Positions 9,605-18,997 are shown, numbered from the stretch's first letter. The stretch: 64,000 bases of DNA from SCTM01 sp965279655 (GCA_965279655.1 OZ257255.1:372001-436000); one strand, 5' to 3'. Numbers and translations: made by a program. The notes: generated from the letters alone by a model not told the origin.

Positions 9605-9771
9605 CGCCATGAACGCAGAACAGCTCCGTGCGAACAGGAGTCATCTCGTGACGACATAGGTGCTCCGAATCTGAAGCAGGCGGCCGTCCTGGGAGGGATT
9701 GCCGCCATGTCGCGGCACGGCCGATCTGGCTTTCGGCGTGCTCGCGGGTCAAACTTTTTTGGGAGGGAAAT

Positions 9772-12708
9772 ATGACTTTCTTCAAGACTCAAAATGCGAC
9801 GCGCTCCGCTTTCGCCAAGCGGTATCTCGCCGGAACTGCGCTGTTGTCCGGCTTGGTAGCTCTAGGAACCGCAGCCTCCGCCGCGGAACCCGCGAAAGTC
9901 GACATAGAAGAAATCGTCGTCACGGGATCGATCATCTCGAATCCCAACTATGTCTCGGCAAGCCCGATCTCGGTGACATCCGTCGAGGACATGCGCGCCA
10001 GCGGCGTGGTCGCGATCGAGACCGTCCTGAACCAGATGCCGAACTTCTCCGCCACGGGAACCGCCGGCAACGGCGGCCAAGGCACCGGCGGACACGCCAC
10101 GCTGAATCTTCGCGGTCTCGGCAGTAACCGAAACTTGGTCCTTTTGGACGGCCGCCGCCTTCCGCTGGCGAGCATTCAGGGCGAAGTCGACATCAACCTC
10201 ATTCCCGAGGCGATCCTCAACAGCGTCGACATCATCACCGGCGGCGCATCGGCGGTCTACGGATCGGACGCGATGTCCGGCGTCGTGAACTTCAAGACGA
10301 TGAGCAAATTCCGCGGCGTCATCGGCGACGTGCAGTACGGAAATTCCTTCAAGGGCGACATCTCGTCGATCACGGCATCGGTGGCCGGCGGGACGGAATT
10401 CGCCGACGGCAAGGGCTCCGCGCTTCTGTCGATCAGCTATACCGACCGCTCGGAGCTGGCCGGATCGAAACGGTCGTTCTTCAATCTTGTGACGCCGTCG
10501 TCCTTTATCGGCCAGGGCACCTTTGTGCCGGATTCATCGAACCTGCCGACCCAAGCCGCGGTGAATGCGCTGTTCACCAGCTATGGCGTCGCCGCCACCG
10601 TGCCGCGTACCAACAACCTTGGCTTCAATGATGGCGGTACGCTGTTCAGCCAAACCGGCGCCATCAACTACCGCGGCCCGACAGCGGCGCCCTACGCCAT
10701 TATCGCCGGCAACGTCAGAATGCCGGTGGGTCCGCAGACCCTCATTCAAAATCCGTTGAACCGCAAATCGGTCTTCGCAAAGGCCGATTACGATATTTCG
10801 GACAACGTGACCGCTTACACGCAAGTCCTCTATGTCGACTCCACCGTCACCACCAGCAGTGGCGGGAGCCTGACGCAGTTCGGCACGCTGACGACCATTC
10901 CTCTGTCCAATCCGTTCATCCCGCAAGACCTCAGAACCTTGCTGGCATCTCGTCCAAATCCCGGTGCGGCGTTCACATGGAACGGCCGTTATGTCGGCCT
11001 CCCTTACAAGGCTTGGGATGAAACCTACACGACCTCACAGTTCCTCGGCGGTCTGCGCGGCAACTTGGGCTTCAAGGATTGGACGTGGGACGTCTATGCG
11101 TCCTATGACACGATGAACCACCTGCAGCAGAACTATAACGCCGTGCTGAAGTCGCGCGTGCAGACGCTGCTCAGTGCTGCCGACGGCGGTAACTCGATCT
11201 GCGCCGGCGGCTTCAATCCCTTTAGCGTCGCCAACAGCACGCGCATATCTGCGGCTTGCCAAGCCTATATGACGACGACCGCCAACAGCACCGAACGCCT
11301 GACCCAGATCAATACCCAGGCGGTGATTCAGGGAACGCTGTTCGATCTTCCGGCGGGGGGTGTCAACCTCGCCCTCTTGGCCGACTATCGTCGCAACACC
11401 TACAGGTACAGCCCCGACGCGAACCTCGCTTCGCAAAATATCGAAGCGGTCATCGCGTCGGCGGCAACTACCGGCCAGATCAGCGTGAAGGAATTCGCCG
11501 CGCAGGTGGATGTGCCGGTGCTGAAGGATTCGCCGATCGCGAATAAGTTCAATGTCGGCGCCGCCTATCGTCACTCGGACTACTCCACCTCGGGCGGCAC
11601 CTCCGCCTATGAGGGCGACATCAAATGGCAGCCCTTCAACGAGGACCTGCTGATTCGCGGCAGTTACCAGCGCGCCGTCCGCGCGCCGAATATCGGTGAA
11701 TTGTTCGCGGCGAACAGCGGCGGTCAGATCGCGTTCGGCACGCCCCCGGGCTCCATCGGCGATCCGTGCGATATCCGCTCGACAGCACGCACCGGCGCCG
11801 GCGGCAGCAGCGTGCGCAGCCTCTGCCTCGCGCAAGGCATGCCGGCCAATGTCGTCGACGGTTATACCTTTCCGACCACGGCCACCGCGGGTCTGACCTT
11901 CGGCAACCGTGCACTGACGCCCGAGAAGGCGAACACCTACAACGTCGGCTTCGCGTGGCGGTCGAGTTCTGACTCGCGTTGGGCGAAGGGCCTGTCGGTG
12001 TCCGTCGACTACTACAACATCAGCATCACGAACGTGATCTCCGTCATCCCGGGCCTGACCGCGTTGAGCAAGTGCTACAACCTCGATGGATCGAACCCGA
12101 GCTACGCCGCCTCGAATGTGTTCTGCGCCCTGCTGCACCGTGACTCGAACGGCTTGCTGCAGCAGATCGACACGCCTTACTTCAACCTCGGTGGACTCAA
12201 GACCGACGGTATCGACGTCCAGATCGGCTGGGCGCTCGATGTCGCGGATGGCGATCAGTTCCTGTTCAACACCGCCATCGGCTACAAGCATTCCTACGCG
12301 ATCCAAACACTGCCGAACACCGCCTTCCAGCAATACGCCGGCACCAACACCATCGTGGCGAACGGCAGCACGGCGGGCACGAGCTTCCCGAAATGGAAGG
12401 CGCTGACCACCTTCGCCTACGATTTCGGCGATGCGTTGATCGGCCTGCGCTGGCACTTCACCGACGGGATGAAGGACGTTTCCTCCGTCACGACCCCGGC
12501 GGCGCCGGGGATCGGGGTGCACGCCTATAACTTGCTGGACGTCTACGGAACCTACGACATCAACGAGACCATCCAGATCCGTGGCGGCATCAATAACTTC
12601 ACCAACCGCGGGCTCCCGATCGTCTCCAGCTCGCAGACCAGCACCGATACCGCGACGTTCGATCCCATCGGCCGGGCGTTCTATATCGGTCTGCGGCTGA
12701 AGCACTAA
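9772..12708 (+). CDS. TonB-dependent outer-membrane receptor
   Basis: Energy-coupled outer-membrane channel of 978 aa. An N-terminal signal peptide (about 1-38, ending TAASAAE) is followed by a TonB box, DIEEIVVTGS. The plug domain has NLRGLGSNRNLVLLDGRR and the segment SVDIITGGASAVYGSDAMSG, then a long beta-barrel ends IGRAFYIGLRLKH. The last residue is histidine rather than the usual phenylalanine. Its class resembles sphingomonad/caulobacterial receptors for oligomers and aromatics rather than classical siderophore receptors. GGGAGGG precedes the ATG. It lies 167 bases after the esterase gene, so uptake of the esterase substrate or product is plausible. Confidence 0.92.
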   Translation: MTFFKTQNATRSAFAKRYLAGTALLSGLVALGTAASAAEPAKVDIEEIVVTGSIISNPNYVSASPISVTSVEDMRASGVVAIETVLNQMPNFSATGTAGNGGQGTGGHATLNLRGLGSNRNLVLLDGRRLPLASIQGEVDINLIPEAILNSVDIITGGASAVYGSDAMSGVVNFKTMSKFRGVIGDVQYGNSFKGDISSITASVAGGTEFADGKGSALLSISYTDRSELAGSKRSFFNLVTPSSFIGQGTFVPDSSNLPTQAAVNALFTSYGVAATVPRTNNLGFNDGGTLFSQTGAINYRGPTAAPYAIIAGNVRMPVGPQTLIQNPLNRKSVFAKADYDISDNVTAYTQVLYVDSTVTTSSGGSLTQFGTLTTIPLSNPFIPQDLRTLLASRPNPGAAFTWNGRYVGLPYKAWDETYTTSQFLGGLRGNLGFKDWTWDVYASYDTMNHLQQNYNAVLKSRVQTLLSAADGGNSICAGGFNPFSVANSTRISAACQAYMTTTANSTERLTQINTQAVIQGTLFDLPAGGVNLALLADYRRNTYRYSPDANLASQNIEAVIASAATTGQISVKEFAAQVDVPVLKDSPIANKFNVGAAYRHSDYSTSGGTSAYEGDIKWQPFNEDLLIRGSYQRAVRAPNIGELFAANSGGQIAFGTPPGSIGDPCDIRSTARTGAGGSSVRSLCLAQGMPANVVDGYTFPTTATAGLTFGNRALTPEKANTYNVGFAWRSSSDSRWAKGLSVSVDYYNISITNVISVIPGLTALSKCYNLDGSNPSYAASNVFCALLHRDSNGLLQQIDTPYFNLGGLKTDGIDVQIGWALDVADGDQFLFNTAIGYKHSYAIQTLPNTAFQQYAGTNTIVANGSTAGTSFPKWKALTTFAYDFGDALIGLRWHFTDGMKDVSSVTTPAAPGIGVHAYNLLDVYGTYDINETIQIRGGINNFTNRGLPIVSSSQTSTDTATFDPIGRAFYIGLRLKH

Positions 12709-12721
12709 AGCCGGAGACGAG

Positions 12722-12760
12722 AAGGCCGCACGTACCTCTCCCCCGAGGACGTGCGGCCTT
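12722..12760 (+). terminator. strong inverted repeat after the TonB receptor gene
   Basis: A perfect 12-base stem, AAGGCCGCACGT and ACGTGCGGCCTT, flanks a 15-base loop that can itself pair (CCTC with GAGG). It lies 13 bases after the receptor stop and 23 bases before the next start. The trailing T-run is weak, so it may be a partial terminator or an mRNA-stabilising hairpin that sets lower expression of the downstream hydrolase. Confidence 0.65.
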
Positions 12761-12783
12761 TCCCATTTACAAGGACGGTTCAC

Positions 12784-13800
12784 ATGAAGGGTTTGCGCGG
12801 CATCGCACTCGCGGTTGGATTGCTCAGCGTAGGCGTGACGAACGTGTTGGCGCAGACTTCAGTGCCGCCCTCGGCGATCCTTTCGGAGGAGTCGAAGCGG
12901 ATTCTGCAGGCCATCCGTCCGACGGAAGGGCCGGGCGCATCGCAGGCGACACAAGTCGACATGGCGGCCCGGCGCCTCCAGATGAACGCCGACCTGCAGC
13001 CGCGGGTACAGCATATGCGGGAGGTATTCCCGGTCGACGTGGAAGAGACCACCATCGACGGGATCTCCGTCGCCATTGTCACGCCCAAGGGCGGCGTGCC
13101 GGAGCGGAACAAGAACCGGCTGATGATTAATGTCCCCGGCGGCGGGTTCCTCACTGGCATCCGCGCGAACGGCTTGTTCATCAGTATTCCGATTGCGAGT
13201 CTCGGCCAGATGAAGGTGATCACCGCCCTGTATCGCCAGGCGCCGGAGTTCAAGTATCCCGCCGCGACCGAGGATTTGACGAAAGTCTACAAGCACGCGC
13301 TGAAGACCTATAAGCCCGCGAATATCGGCATGGTCGGCTGTTCCGCCGGCGGGGTGCTGATCGCGCAGACGGTGACCTCGTTCCAGAAGACCGGCGTCCC
13401 GCTCCCCGGCGCGCTGGGAGTTTACTGTGCGGGCTTGAGCGCGAAGTTCGACGGGGATGCGGCCACGTTCTCAGGCATCGCGGGCGGCACCGGTCCCACG
13501 CCACCATCGCCCATGGGGTATTTCAGCGGCTTGGACCTGGACCGATCGGACATCTCACCCGAAGGGGACTTGGCCGTGCTCGCGAAATTTCCGCCAACCA
13601 TCTTCGCCACGGGCACCCGCGACTTTGCCATGAGCCGCGCCGCGTATGGCTACCGGCGTTTATTGAAGGCCGGTGTCCAGAGCGAACTGCTGATCTATGA
13701 CGGGCAAGGCCATGGTTTCATGACCAATCCGGACTTTCCGGAGTCCCGCGATCTCTATGAGCTCGCCGTGAAGTTCTACGACAAGCATCTGGGCCGCTAA
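12784..13800 (+). CDS. secreted alpha/beta hydrolase, hormone-sensitive-lipase-like
   Basis: Exported esterase-like protein of 338 aa. A signal peptide (about 1-24, ending NVLAQT) precedes an HSL-type fold. The nucleophile elbow is GCSAGG, the acid lies in TGTRDFAMS and the histidine in GQGHGF. The usual HGGG oxyanion motif reads VPGGGF. It is clearly paralogous to the hydrolase at 53619-54722, sharing the TIDG, YKPAN/TKPAN, GCSAGG, TGTRD and DKHL blocks. It is co-directional with the esterase and receptor genes but separated by a strong hairpin. Its stop codon overlaps the stop of the oppositely oriented next gene by 3 bases. Confidence 0.8.
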   Translation: MKGLRGIALAVGLLSVGVTNVLAQTSVPPSAILSEESKRILQAIRPTEGPGASQATQVDMAARRLQMNADLQPRVQHMREVFPVDVEETTIDGISVAIVTPKGGVPERNKNRLMINVPGGGFLTGIRANGLFISIPIASLGQMKVITALYRQAPEFKYPAATEDLTKVYKHALKTYKPANIGMVGCSAGGVLIAQTVTSFQKTGVPLPGALGVYCAGLSAKFDGDAATFSGIAGGTGPTPPSPMGYFSGLDLDRSDISPEGDLAVLAKFPPTIFATGTRDFAMSRAAYGYRRLLKAGVQSELLIYDGQGHGFMTNPDFPESRDLYELAVKFYDKHLGR

Positions 13801-14876
13801 GGCAGCGGGCGATAGGCGATGCGATCCGCTTGGTAAGACCCGAGCCACAACGTCCGATCGATGAGGAGCGCGGTGGAGACGCCATTGAAGGCGGCGTTCG
13901 GTTCCTCATACGCGACTACTGAGAACGTCATTGTGGTGGGATCGAGCGCGCCCACCATGTATCCGCGATGGCACAGCATCCCATCCGCCTTGCCGTCGAC
14001 GATCTTGCGCAAGCCCCCACAGGCGGGTTCGTCGTACATCATGCCGGCGGCGATGAATCGTTGCCCATCCCAGTGGATGTTGTCCGGCATGAAGCCCGGC
14101 GCGACGACCTGGGCGAGGGGGCGCGTGGTATCGGCGCGGGAATAGGCGACAATCGCGTGAAGCCCGAAGGCGACGACGTAGAACGATTTGTCGTCCGGGC
14201 CCGTCTCGATGCCGTTGTTGCCGGGCAGTTCCGTGCCGGGCAGCAGGCGGAAGCCGCGCTCGCCCGGGCTCCAGGCGTAGACGCCGCCGGTGTTTTTGCC
14301 CAAGACAAAGTCCGCATAGGCCGTGCCTGGGTGCGCGAGAACCGTCGCGACCAGACTGCCGTCCGTGAAAGCCGCGACGCTGTTGGCGACAAGGCCGTCC
14401 GGCATCGGCACGCATCCGATCCACACGGGCGCGGGCTCCGGCTGACGCGGATCGATGGCGAACACCTCAATCGCTTCACGGCCGCCGTGATTGACGACAT
14501 ATAAGGTGAAGCCGCCACCTTGGGCCGGGCGCAGCGACAACCCTTGCGCGTTGAACGCCATCGCATCGGGGGGCGCGGCGCATCGCGGATAGCGCTTGGC
14601 ATCACGTCGGATCTGATCGGGCGCGCCCGTATACCAACGCCTCATGGTTTTCGCGGCCGTATCGACGAGCTTAAGCCCCGAACCATCCGCGAAGCCGCTG
14701 GCGATCAGCCAGCGCGTGCCGGGGATTTGGGCAAGATCTTCGGGATGTTCCATCCCGCAGATGAAATGCAGATCGTCGACCGGATCGCACGCGGAAGCTG
14801 GGGGCGCTGCGGCCCAGGCGGACGTTGCGACGAACGCAAGCACCGCGGAGATCAGGGGTACGGTTGCGAGCGCCAT
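13797..14876 (-). CDS. secreted SMP-30/gluconolactonase-like beta-propeller protein
   Basis: Predicted exported protein of 359 aa with a signal peptide (about 1-24, ending TSAWAA). The body resembles the SMP-30/arylesterase-like six-bladed propeller: PEDLAQIPGTRWLIAS, LPGNNGIETGPDDKSFYVV and MPDNIHWDG are blade-type repeats, and the NNGIE and DN positions fit metal-ligand spots. Such proteins hydrolyse lactones or aryl esters, but the activity here is untested. The ATG at 14876 is chosen because it begins the signal peptide; an upstream in-frame ATG at 14918 would place the start next to the palindromic operator. It diverges from the TetR gene and is therefore a likely direct target. Confidence 0.65.
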   Translation of the reverse strand: MALATVPLISAVLAFVATSAWAAAPPASACDPVDDLHFICGMEHPEDLAQIPGTRWLIASGFADGSGLKLVDTAAKTMRRWYTGAPDQIRRDAKRYPRCAAPPDAMAFNAQGLSLRPAQGGGFTLYVVNHGGREAIEVFAIDPRQPEPAPVWIGCVPMPDGLVANSVAAFTDGSLVATVLAHPGTAYADFVLGKNTGGVYAWSPGERGFRLLPGTELPGNNGIETGPDDKSFYVVAFGLHAIVAYSRADTTRPLAQVVAPGFMPDNIHWDGQRFIAAGMMYDEPACGGLRKIVDGKADGMLCHRGYMVGALDPTTMTFSVVAYEEPNAAFNGVSTALLIDRTLWLGSYQADRIAYRPLP

Positions 14877-14897
14877 TTGCCCAAGCCTATACTCATC

Positions 14898-14915
14898 GTA
14901 CGTACTAGTTCGTAC
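14898..14915. promoter_or_regulatory. palindromic operator in the TetR / SMP-30-like divergent promoter
   Basis: GTACGTACTAGTTCGTAC is an 18-base palindrome with only one symmetric pair mismatched (8 of 9 pairs). It lies between the TetR gene (start 14963) and the divergent propeller-protein gene (start 14876). This is the usual position of an autoregulatory TetR-family operator. A related site lies at 7751-7768. Confidence 0.7.
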
Positions 14916-14962
14916 CATATCGGGCCGCGCGGAGGTAGCGTTCGGCGGCCGGCGGGGGTGGT

Positions 14963-15652
14963 TTGAAGACCAGGAAGCCAAAAGGAAAGCGCGGTGGCGC
15001 CGACGATTCCCGCTCATCCGCGGAGAACGATGGCGCGCGGCTCAAGGATCCCGAGCGTACACGCGCCGATATCATCGACGTCGCGACGCGCGTGTTCTCC
15101 GAAAAGGGCCTGAGCGGCGCCCGTATCGACGAGATCGCCGATCAGACCCATACCTCGAAGCGGATGATCTATTACTACTTCGAGAGCAAGGATGGCCTCT
15201 ACTTGGCCGTCCTTGAGAACTGCTATCGCCGCATCCGCGCCATCGAGACCGGGCTGGACCTGGCTCATCAGCCGCCCATGAAGGCGCTGGCACAACTTGT
15301 CCGGTTCACCTTCGACTACCAGCTCGCCAACACGGACTTCATCCGGCTGGTGATGGTCGAGAACATCCATCACGGCGTCCATATCACCCAGCTACCCGAC
15401 ATGCGGAAGGTCAACGCCGACACCATAGAAACCCTGCGGCGGATCATCGCCCGCGGCGTGGCGGAGAACGTGATGCGGCCGGATCTGGATCCGGTGGACC
15501 TTCACATGTCGATCAGCGCGTTGAGCTTCTTCAACGTTTCGAACCGGCACACTTTTTCGACGATCTTCAATGTGGATATGACCTCGCCGACGGCCACCGC
15601 GGCCCGTCGCGAGTCCATCACGGCCATGATCCTACGATTCGTCGTGCCCTAA
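14963..15652 (+). CDS. TetR/AcrR family transcriptional regulator
   Basis: DNA-binding repressor of 229 aa. A basic, disordered N-terminal tail (1-30) precedes the TetR helix-turn-helix (about 33-78), with ARIDEIADQTHTSKRMIYYY as recognition region and YFESKDGLY after it. The C-terminal ligand domain (about 90-225) contains FIRLVMVENIHHGVHI and resembles the TetR_C_29-type class. The start is TTG with a GGGGG-rich Shine-Dalgarno stretch. The palindrome 48 bases upstream suggests autoregulation and control of the divergent gene. The last 13 codons are nearly repeated at 60801-60841, a relic of a related gene. The effector is probably an aromatic or CoA compound, by context only. Confidence 0.88.
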   Translation: MKTRKPKGKRGGADDSRSSAENDGARLKDPERTRADIIDVATRVFSEKGLSGARIDEIADQTHTSKRMIYYYFESKDGLYLAVLENCYRRIRAIETGLDLAHQPPMKALAQLVRFTFDYQLANTDFIRLVMVENIHHGVHITQLPDMRKVNADTIETLRRIIARGVAENVMRPDLDPVDLHMSISALSFFNVSNRHTFSTIFNVDMTSPTATAARRESITAMILRFVVP

Positions 15653-15917
15653 TATGCCGACGGTGGGGCACGCCATGACTCATCTCGCGTCGGGCAGATA
15701 CTCCACCTTCAACGCTCTTGAGATTGAACACGGAGTCAGCCAGCGCGCGGGTGGCGCTACCGAGGTCTTGCTCAAAACAAGCTGCTGCGTACGCCACAGG
15801 CAATTGACCGGATCTGTCTATACCTTCTCTCCAATACGTGCCTGTCTGTTCGGTGATCGGTTTGCACAGCTTGAATGCTGCTTCTACGAACCCGAGGTGT
15901 CGTCTTCACGGTGAAGT
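15653..15917. other. intergenic region between convergent TetR and chemoreceptor genes
   Basis: This 265-base gap marks the switch from the catabolic region to the chemotaxis island. A short open frame crosses it but resembles nothing recognisable and lacks a ribosome-binding site. No clear terminator hairpin was found. Confidence 0.35.
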
Positions 15918-17714
15918 TCATGCTGCACGTACGCTCGCGAGGAACTGCGTGACGTCGGTTTGCAGGCGCTCGGCATTCTTCGAGAGGTCTTGCGCGGCGC
16001 GGAGAACCTGCTCGGTAGACCGGCCCGTCGCGTTTGCTGCTTCGGTGACGCCCGAGATCGTCTCCGATACGCGCCGCGTTCCGTCGGCGGCCTCCTGAAC
16101 ATTGCGCGCGATATCCGCCGTCGCAACGCCTTGCTCGGTGACGCCGCCGGCGATGCTCGCCGATATCGCGCGAACCCGCTCGATGATGCCGCCAACAGTG
16201 TCGATCGCGGACACGACCTGGCCCGTTCCATTCTTCACCCCGCTCAATTGCGAGCTGATCTCTTGGGTGGCCTTGGCCGTTTGACTGGCGAGTGCCTTTA
16301 CCTCGGATGCAACGACCGCGAATCCCTTGCCGGCTTCGCCAGCGCGGGCCGCCTCGATGGTAGCGTTGAGGGCGAGTAAGTTGGTCTGCTCGGCGATATC
16401 GCTGATCAGCCCAACCACGTTGTCGATTTGATTCGCTATCGTCGCCAAAGTCCCCGCGGTTTGGGCAGCCTTCTTGGTCTCCTGCGTTGCGGCATTCGAG
16501 ATTCCTGCCGCGTCGTTGACCTGCCGCGAAATTTCTGAGATCGAAGCAGACAATTCTTCAGCCGCGGCCGACACCATCTGCACGTTCATCGAGGCCGTCT
16601 GGGCCGAACTGCCGACAGCTTCCGCCTGGCTGTTGACCTGTAGAACCGTCGCCGACATCAGGTTGGCGGTGTGCTCCAGTTCCCGTGCGGCGGAGGCAAC
16701 GGTGCGCACGACATCCATGACCTTGGCCTCAAACTGATCGGCCATGTTCACGCGCGCCAGCTTACTATCCGCCGCAGCCTTGATCGCAGCCTTTTCCTGT
16801 TCGTGGCGCATGGTCTCCATCTGTTGACCATTGCTCTTGAATACCTGCAGGGCATTGGCCATCGCGCCGATCTCGTCGCTTCGCTCAGTGTAGGGGATTT
16901 CGGTATCGAGATTGCCGCGGGCAAGAACCTCCATTGCACCGGTCATTCGCGTGACGGGGCGGACGAGTCCATGAACGATACCGGCCGCGCCGGCCGCGAT
17001 AAGCGCAAGGATGATGCCCGACACGACCCAGGTGATCGTCTGTAGTGTTGTGGCGCGGGCCACGGAGTACGTCTCGGACTCTGTCGTAAGACGCTCGGTG
17101 TCCTTGACGAGGGCGTCGATGACGGCGCGGTGGGCGTTGTAGGCTTCCTGGACGCGGGTGTAGGCCGCACGGGCGCCGGCAGTGTCCCCGCGCGCAAGCA
17201 GCGGCAGCATGTCCTTTTCAATCGCGACCCAGAATTGAGTGACGTGGGAATCGGATTCCTGCGTGAGCTTCTTTTTGACGCGTGCGTCGATATTCTTCTC
17301 GGACCAATAGGCCTTGCGCTCGTCGTAAACCTTATGGAGTTGGACAAGTCGCTCCGTGCGCACGGCGACGCTGGTGGGATCCTGCTGCGCAAGTGTAGCT
17401 TCCAAGTACGCCTCGATGACGTACTCCGGCGGCGGCAGGATGTCGGCGACGAGATCCTTTATCGTGACCACGGTCTCATAGACCGGCCCGCCAACTTTGA
17501 GTTCCCGAAGCGCATACATCGCTGTCCCGATGGAAGCGATATACCCGACGATCACGACCACGCCCATGATACGCGCGATTGTTGCCAACCTTAGGCCGTG
17601 CAACAGGCTTCCCCCACCCACGGGCCCGGTCCGGGCGAGGCCTCGCGTGTTCGACGAAGCCGTGGAGTTCCCATCAAATTCGTATGACCGGGCGGAGAGA
17701 TTGACTTGGTTCAT
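15918..17714 (-). CDS. methyl-accepting chemotaxis protein, transmembrane, helical-bundle sensor
   Basis: Inner-membrane chemoreceptor of 598 aa. TM1 is about residues 46-68. The periplasmic, mostly helical ligand domain spans about 69-225, TM2 about 226-250, and HAMP follows (VRPVTRMTGAMEVLARGNLD). The cytoplasmic signalling domain holds the conserved hairpin tip DIAEQTNLLALNATIEAARA. No CheR-tethering pentapeptide is present at the C-terminus (ends FLASVRAA). The ATG at 17714 has AAGGA about 12 bases upstream. It lies 41 bases downstream of an outer-membrane barrel gene on the same strand, so the two are probably co-transcribed. The ligand is unknown. Confidence 0.92.
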   Translation of the reverse strand: MNQVNLSARSYEFDGNSTASSNTRGLARTGPVGGGSLLHGLRLATIARIMGVVVIVGYIASIGTAMYALRELKVGGPVYETVVTIKDLVADILPPPEYVIEAYLEATLAQQDPTSVAVRTERLVQLHKVYDERKAYWSEKNIDARVKKKLTQESDSHVTQFWVAIEKDMLPLLARGDTAGARAAYTRVQEAYNAHRAVIDALVKDTERLTTESETYSVARATTLQTITWVVSGIILALIAAGAAGIVHGLVRPVTRMTGAMEVLARGNLDTEIPYTERSDEIGAMANALQVFKSNGQQMETMRHEQEKAAIKAAADSKLARVNMADQFEAKVMDVVRTVASAARELEHTANLMSATVLQVNSQAEAVGSSAQTASMNVQMVSAAAEELSASISEISRQVNDAAGISNAATQETKKAAQTAGTLATIANQIDNVVGLISDIAEQTNLLALNATIEAARAGEAGKGFAVVASEVKALASQTAKATQEISSQLSGVKNGTGQVVSAIDTVGGIIERVRAISASIAGGVTEQGVATADIARNVQEAADGTRRVSETISGVTEAANATGRSTEQVLRAAQDLSKNAERLQTDVTQFLASVRAA

Positions 17715-17755
17715 CGGAGGAATCCTTGTGGAACAGCTATCAAAATCTGCAATGA

Positions 17756-18997
17756 CTAGAACTTGACGATGAGATCGACAGCAGCGGTAAACTGACTTGC
17801 CTTGGTAAATGCGTTGTATGCCTTGCGACCGCTGAGGGAGCCGTCGTAACGAATCTCCGGGCGGATGGCGAAACTGGATAGCGGCGCAGACACCGCTGGC
17901 TTCCACGTCAGACCCAGCGTGACTTCGCCGTAGGTCGACTTGCCAGGGAAGTTCGATCCATTCGGCAGTCCTTTTTGCGCCAGGACAAAGTCGTTGTTGC
18001 CAGGGAAGTTACCAACGAAGAAACCTTGCGCGTCGCGCCAAAGCTCCGCTCGCGCGGCCACGCTGACCGTGTCGGAAACAGCGTAGATCAAGTACTGCGC
18101 CACGCCGTACCCGTTGCTCACGGGCGGGGCATCATCCCGAATCCAGTTCAGTTCCGTGATCCAGGTAAGGCGGTTCGAGAGTTTCGCCGCAATGACGATG
18201 TCGCTGAAGTATCGCAAGGTGGCATTCGCTGCGGCGCCGAGCAAAAGGCGAGAACTTTCGGCGCCGATGTGAGTCAGCGCGAGAACGGTCACCTTGCCGT
18301 CCGCCAAGCCGTTCAGTCCGATGCCGGCGAGGAATCCGGCCGCGCTATTTGCGTCGCCCTTGGTTCCAAAGGTGGTGTTAGCCCCGGTGTCGACGCCGTA
18401 CCAGACGTCCAGGGTGGCATTCGCATGGGTGGTCGCCAGCACGCCGGTATGCTTCAGCGGCAAGCCGAAGTTGTAGATGTATGAATGGCTGTAAAACGTA
18501 TTGCCGTTTGGATCGATGACCTCGTATCCCAGGGGCGTGGCGTAGAACCCGGCCTTGATATCCGTGCCGCCTTGGCCAAGCCACGGCGTGTGGATCGAGG
18601 CGTTCGCCTCGACAATGTCGAACTGGTTCCGCGGTTTCCCTGACGGAAGATCGAATATGCCGAGAAAATGAGTAAGCCGAGCGTCGGAGCCGTACATGCC
18701 TTGGAACTTGACGCCGACGCTGTAATCCTTCTCCGGATCGACTGACCTTTCGGCGGTCAGCAGCACGCTGTTCAGAATTGGTGTGTTGGGCCGGTCGGTA
18801 AACGGCAGCCCGAAGTTCTGCTCATCCTTGGGCGAATCTGGGTTGGCGGTGAAGCCGGTGTCGACCGATACCGAGACCTTCAGCGCCGGCGGATCCACTG
18901 GCGCAGCGGCGGATTCAGACGTCTGGGCGAACCCGGTGCTCAGCTCGGATAGGCCGAAGATGCTGGACAACAATCCGATTTCGAGGAATTTCTTCAC
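17756..18997 (-). CDS. outer-membrane beta-barrel protein, porin-like (BBP2-type)
   Basis: Predicted outer-membrane barrel of 413 aa. It has a signal peptide (about 1-24, ending GFAQT), alternating amphipathic strands through the body and a terminal phenylalanine (DLIVKF) as assembly signal. Segments such as ASIHTPWLGQGGTDIKAGFY and ATPLGYEVIDPNGNTFYSHS resemble the BBP2 family of putative porins. It sits directly upstream of a chemoreceptor gene in the same direction, which suggests coordinated outer-membrane entry and sensing of one compound class. A 371-base non-coding stretch with a recurring motif lies upstream. Family assignment is moderate. Confidence 0.7.
   Translation of the reverse strand: MKKFLEIGLLSSIFGLSELSTGFAQTSESAAAPVDPPALKVSVSVDTGFTANPDSPKDEQNFGLPFTDRPNTPILNSVLLTAERSVDPEKDYSVGVKFQGMYGSDARLTHFLGIFDLPSGKPRNQFDIVEANASIHTPWLGQGGTDIKAGFYATPLGYEVIDPNGNTFYSHSYIYNFGLPLKHTGVLATTHANATLDVWYGVDTGANTTFGTKGDANSAAGFLAGIGLNGLADGKVTVLALTHIGAESSRLLLGAAANATLRYFSDIVIAAKLSNRLTWITELNWIRDDAPPVSNGYGVAQYLIYAVSDTVSVAARAELWRDAQGFFVGNFPGNNDFVLAQKGLPNGSNFPGKSTYGEVTLGLTWKPAVSAPLSSFAIRPEIRYDGSLSGRKAYNAFTKASQFTAAVDLIVKF

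Noticed and set aside
15654..15914. 86-codon open frame between the TetR and chemoreceptor genes
   Set aside because: No recognisable domain or start signal; its composition looks like non-coding DNA.
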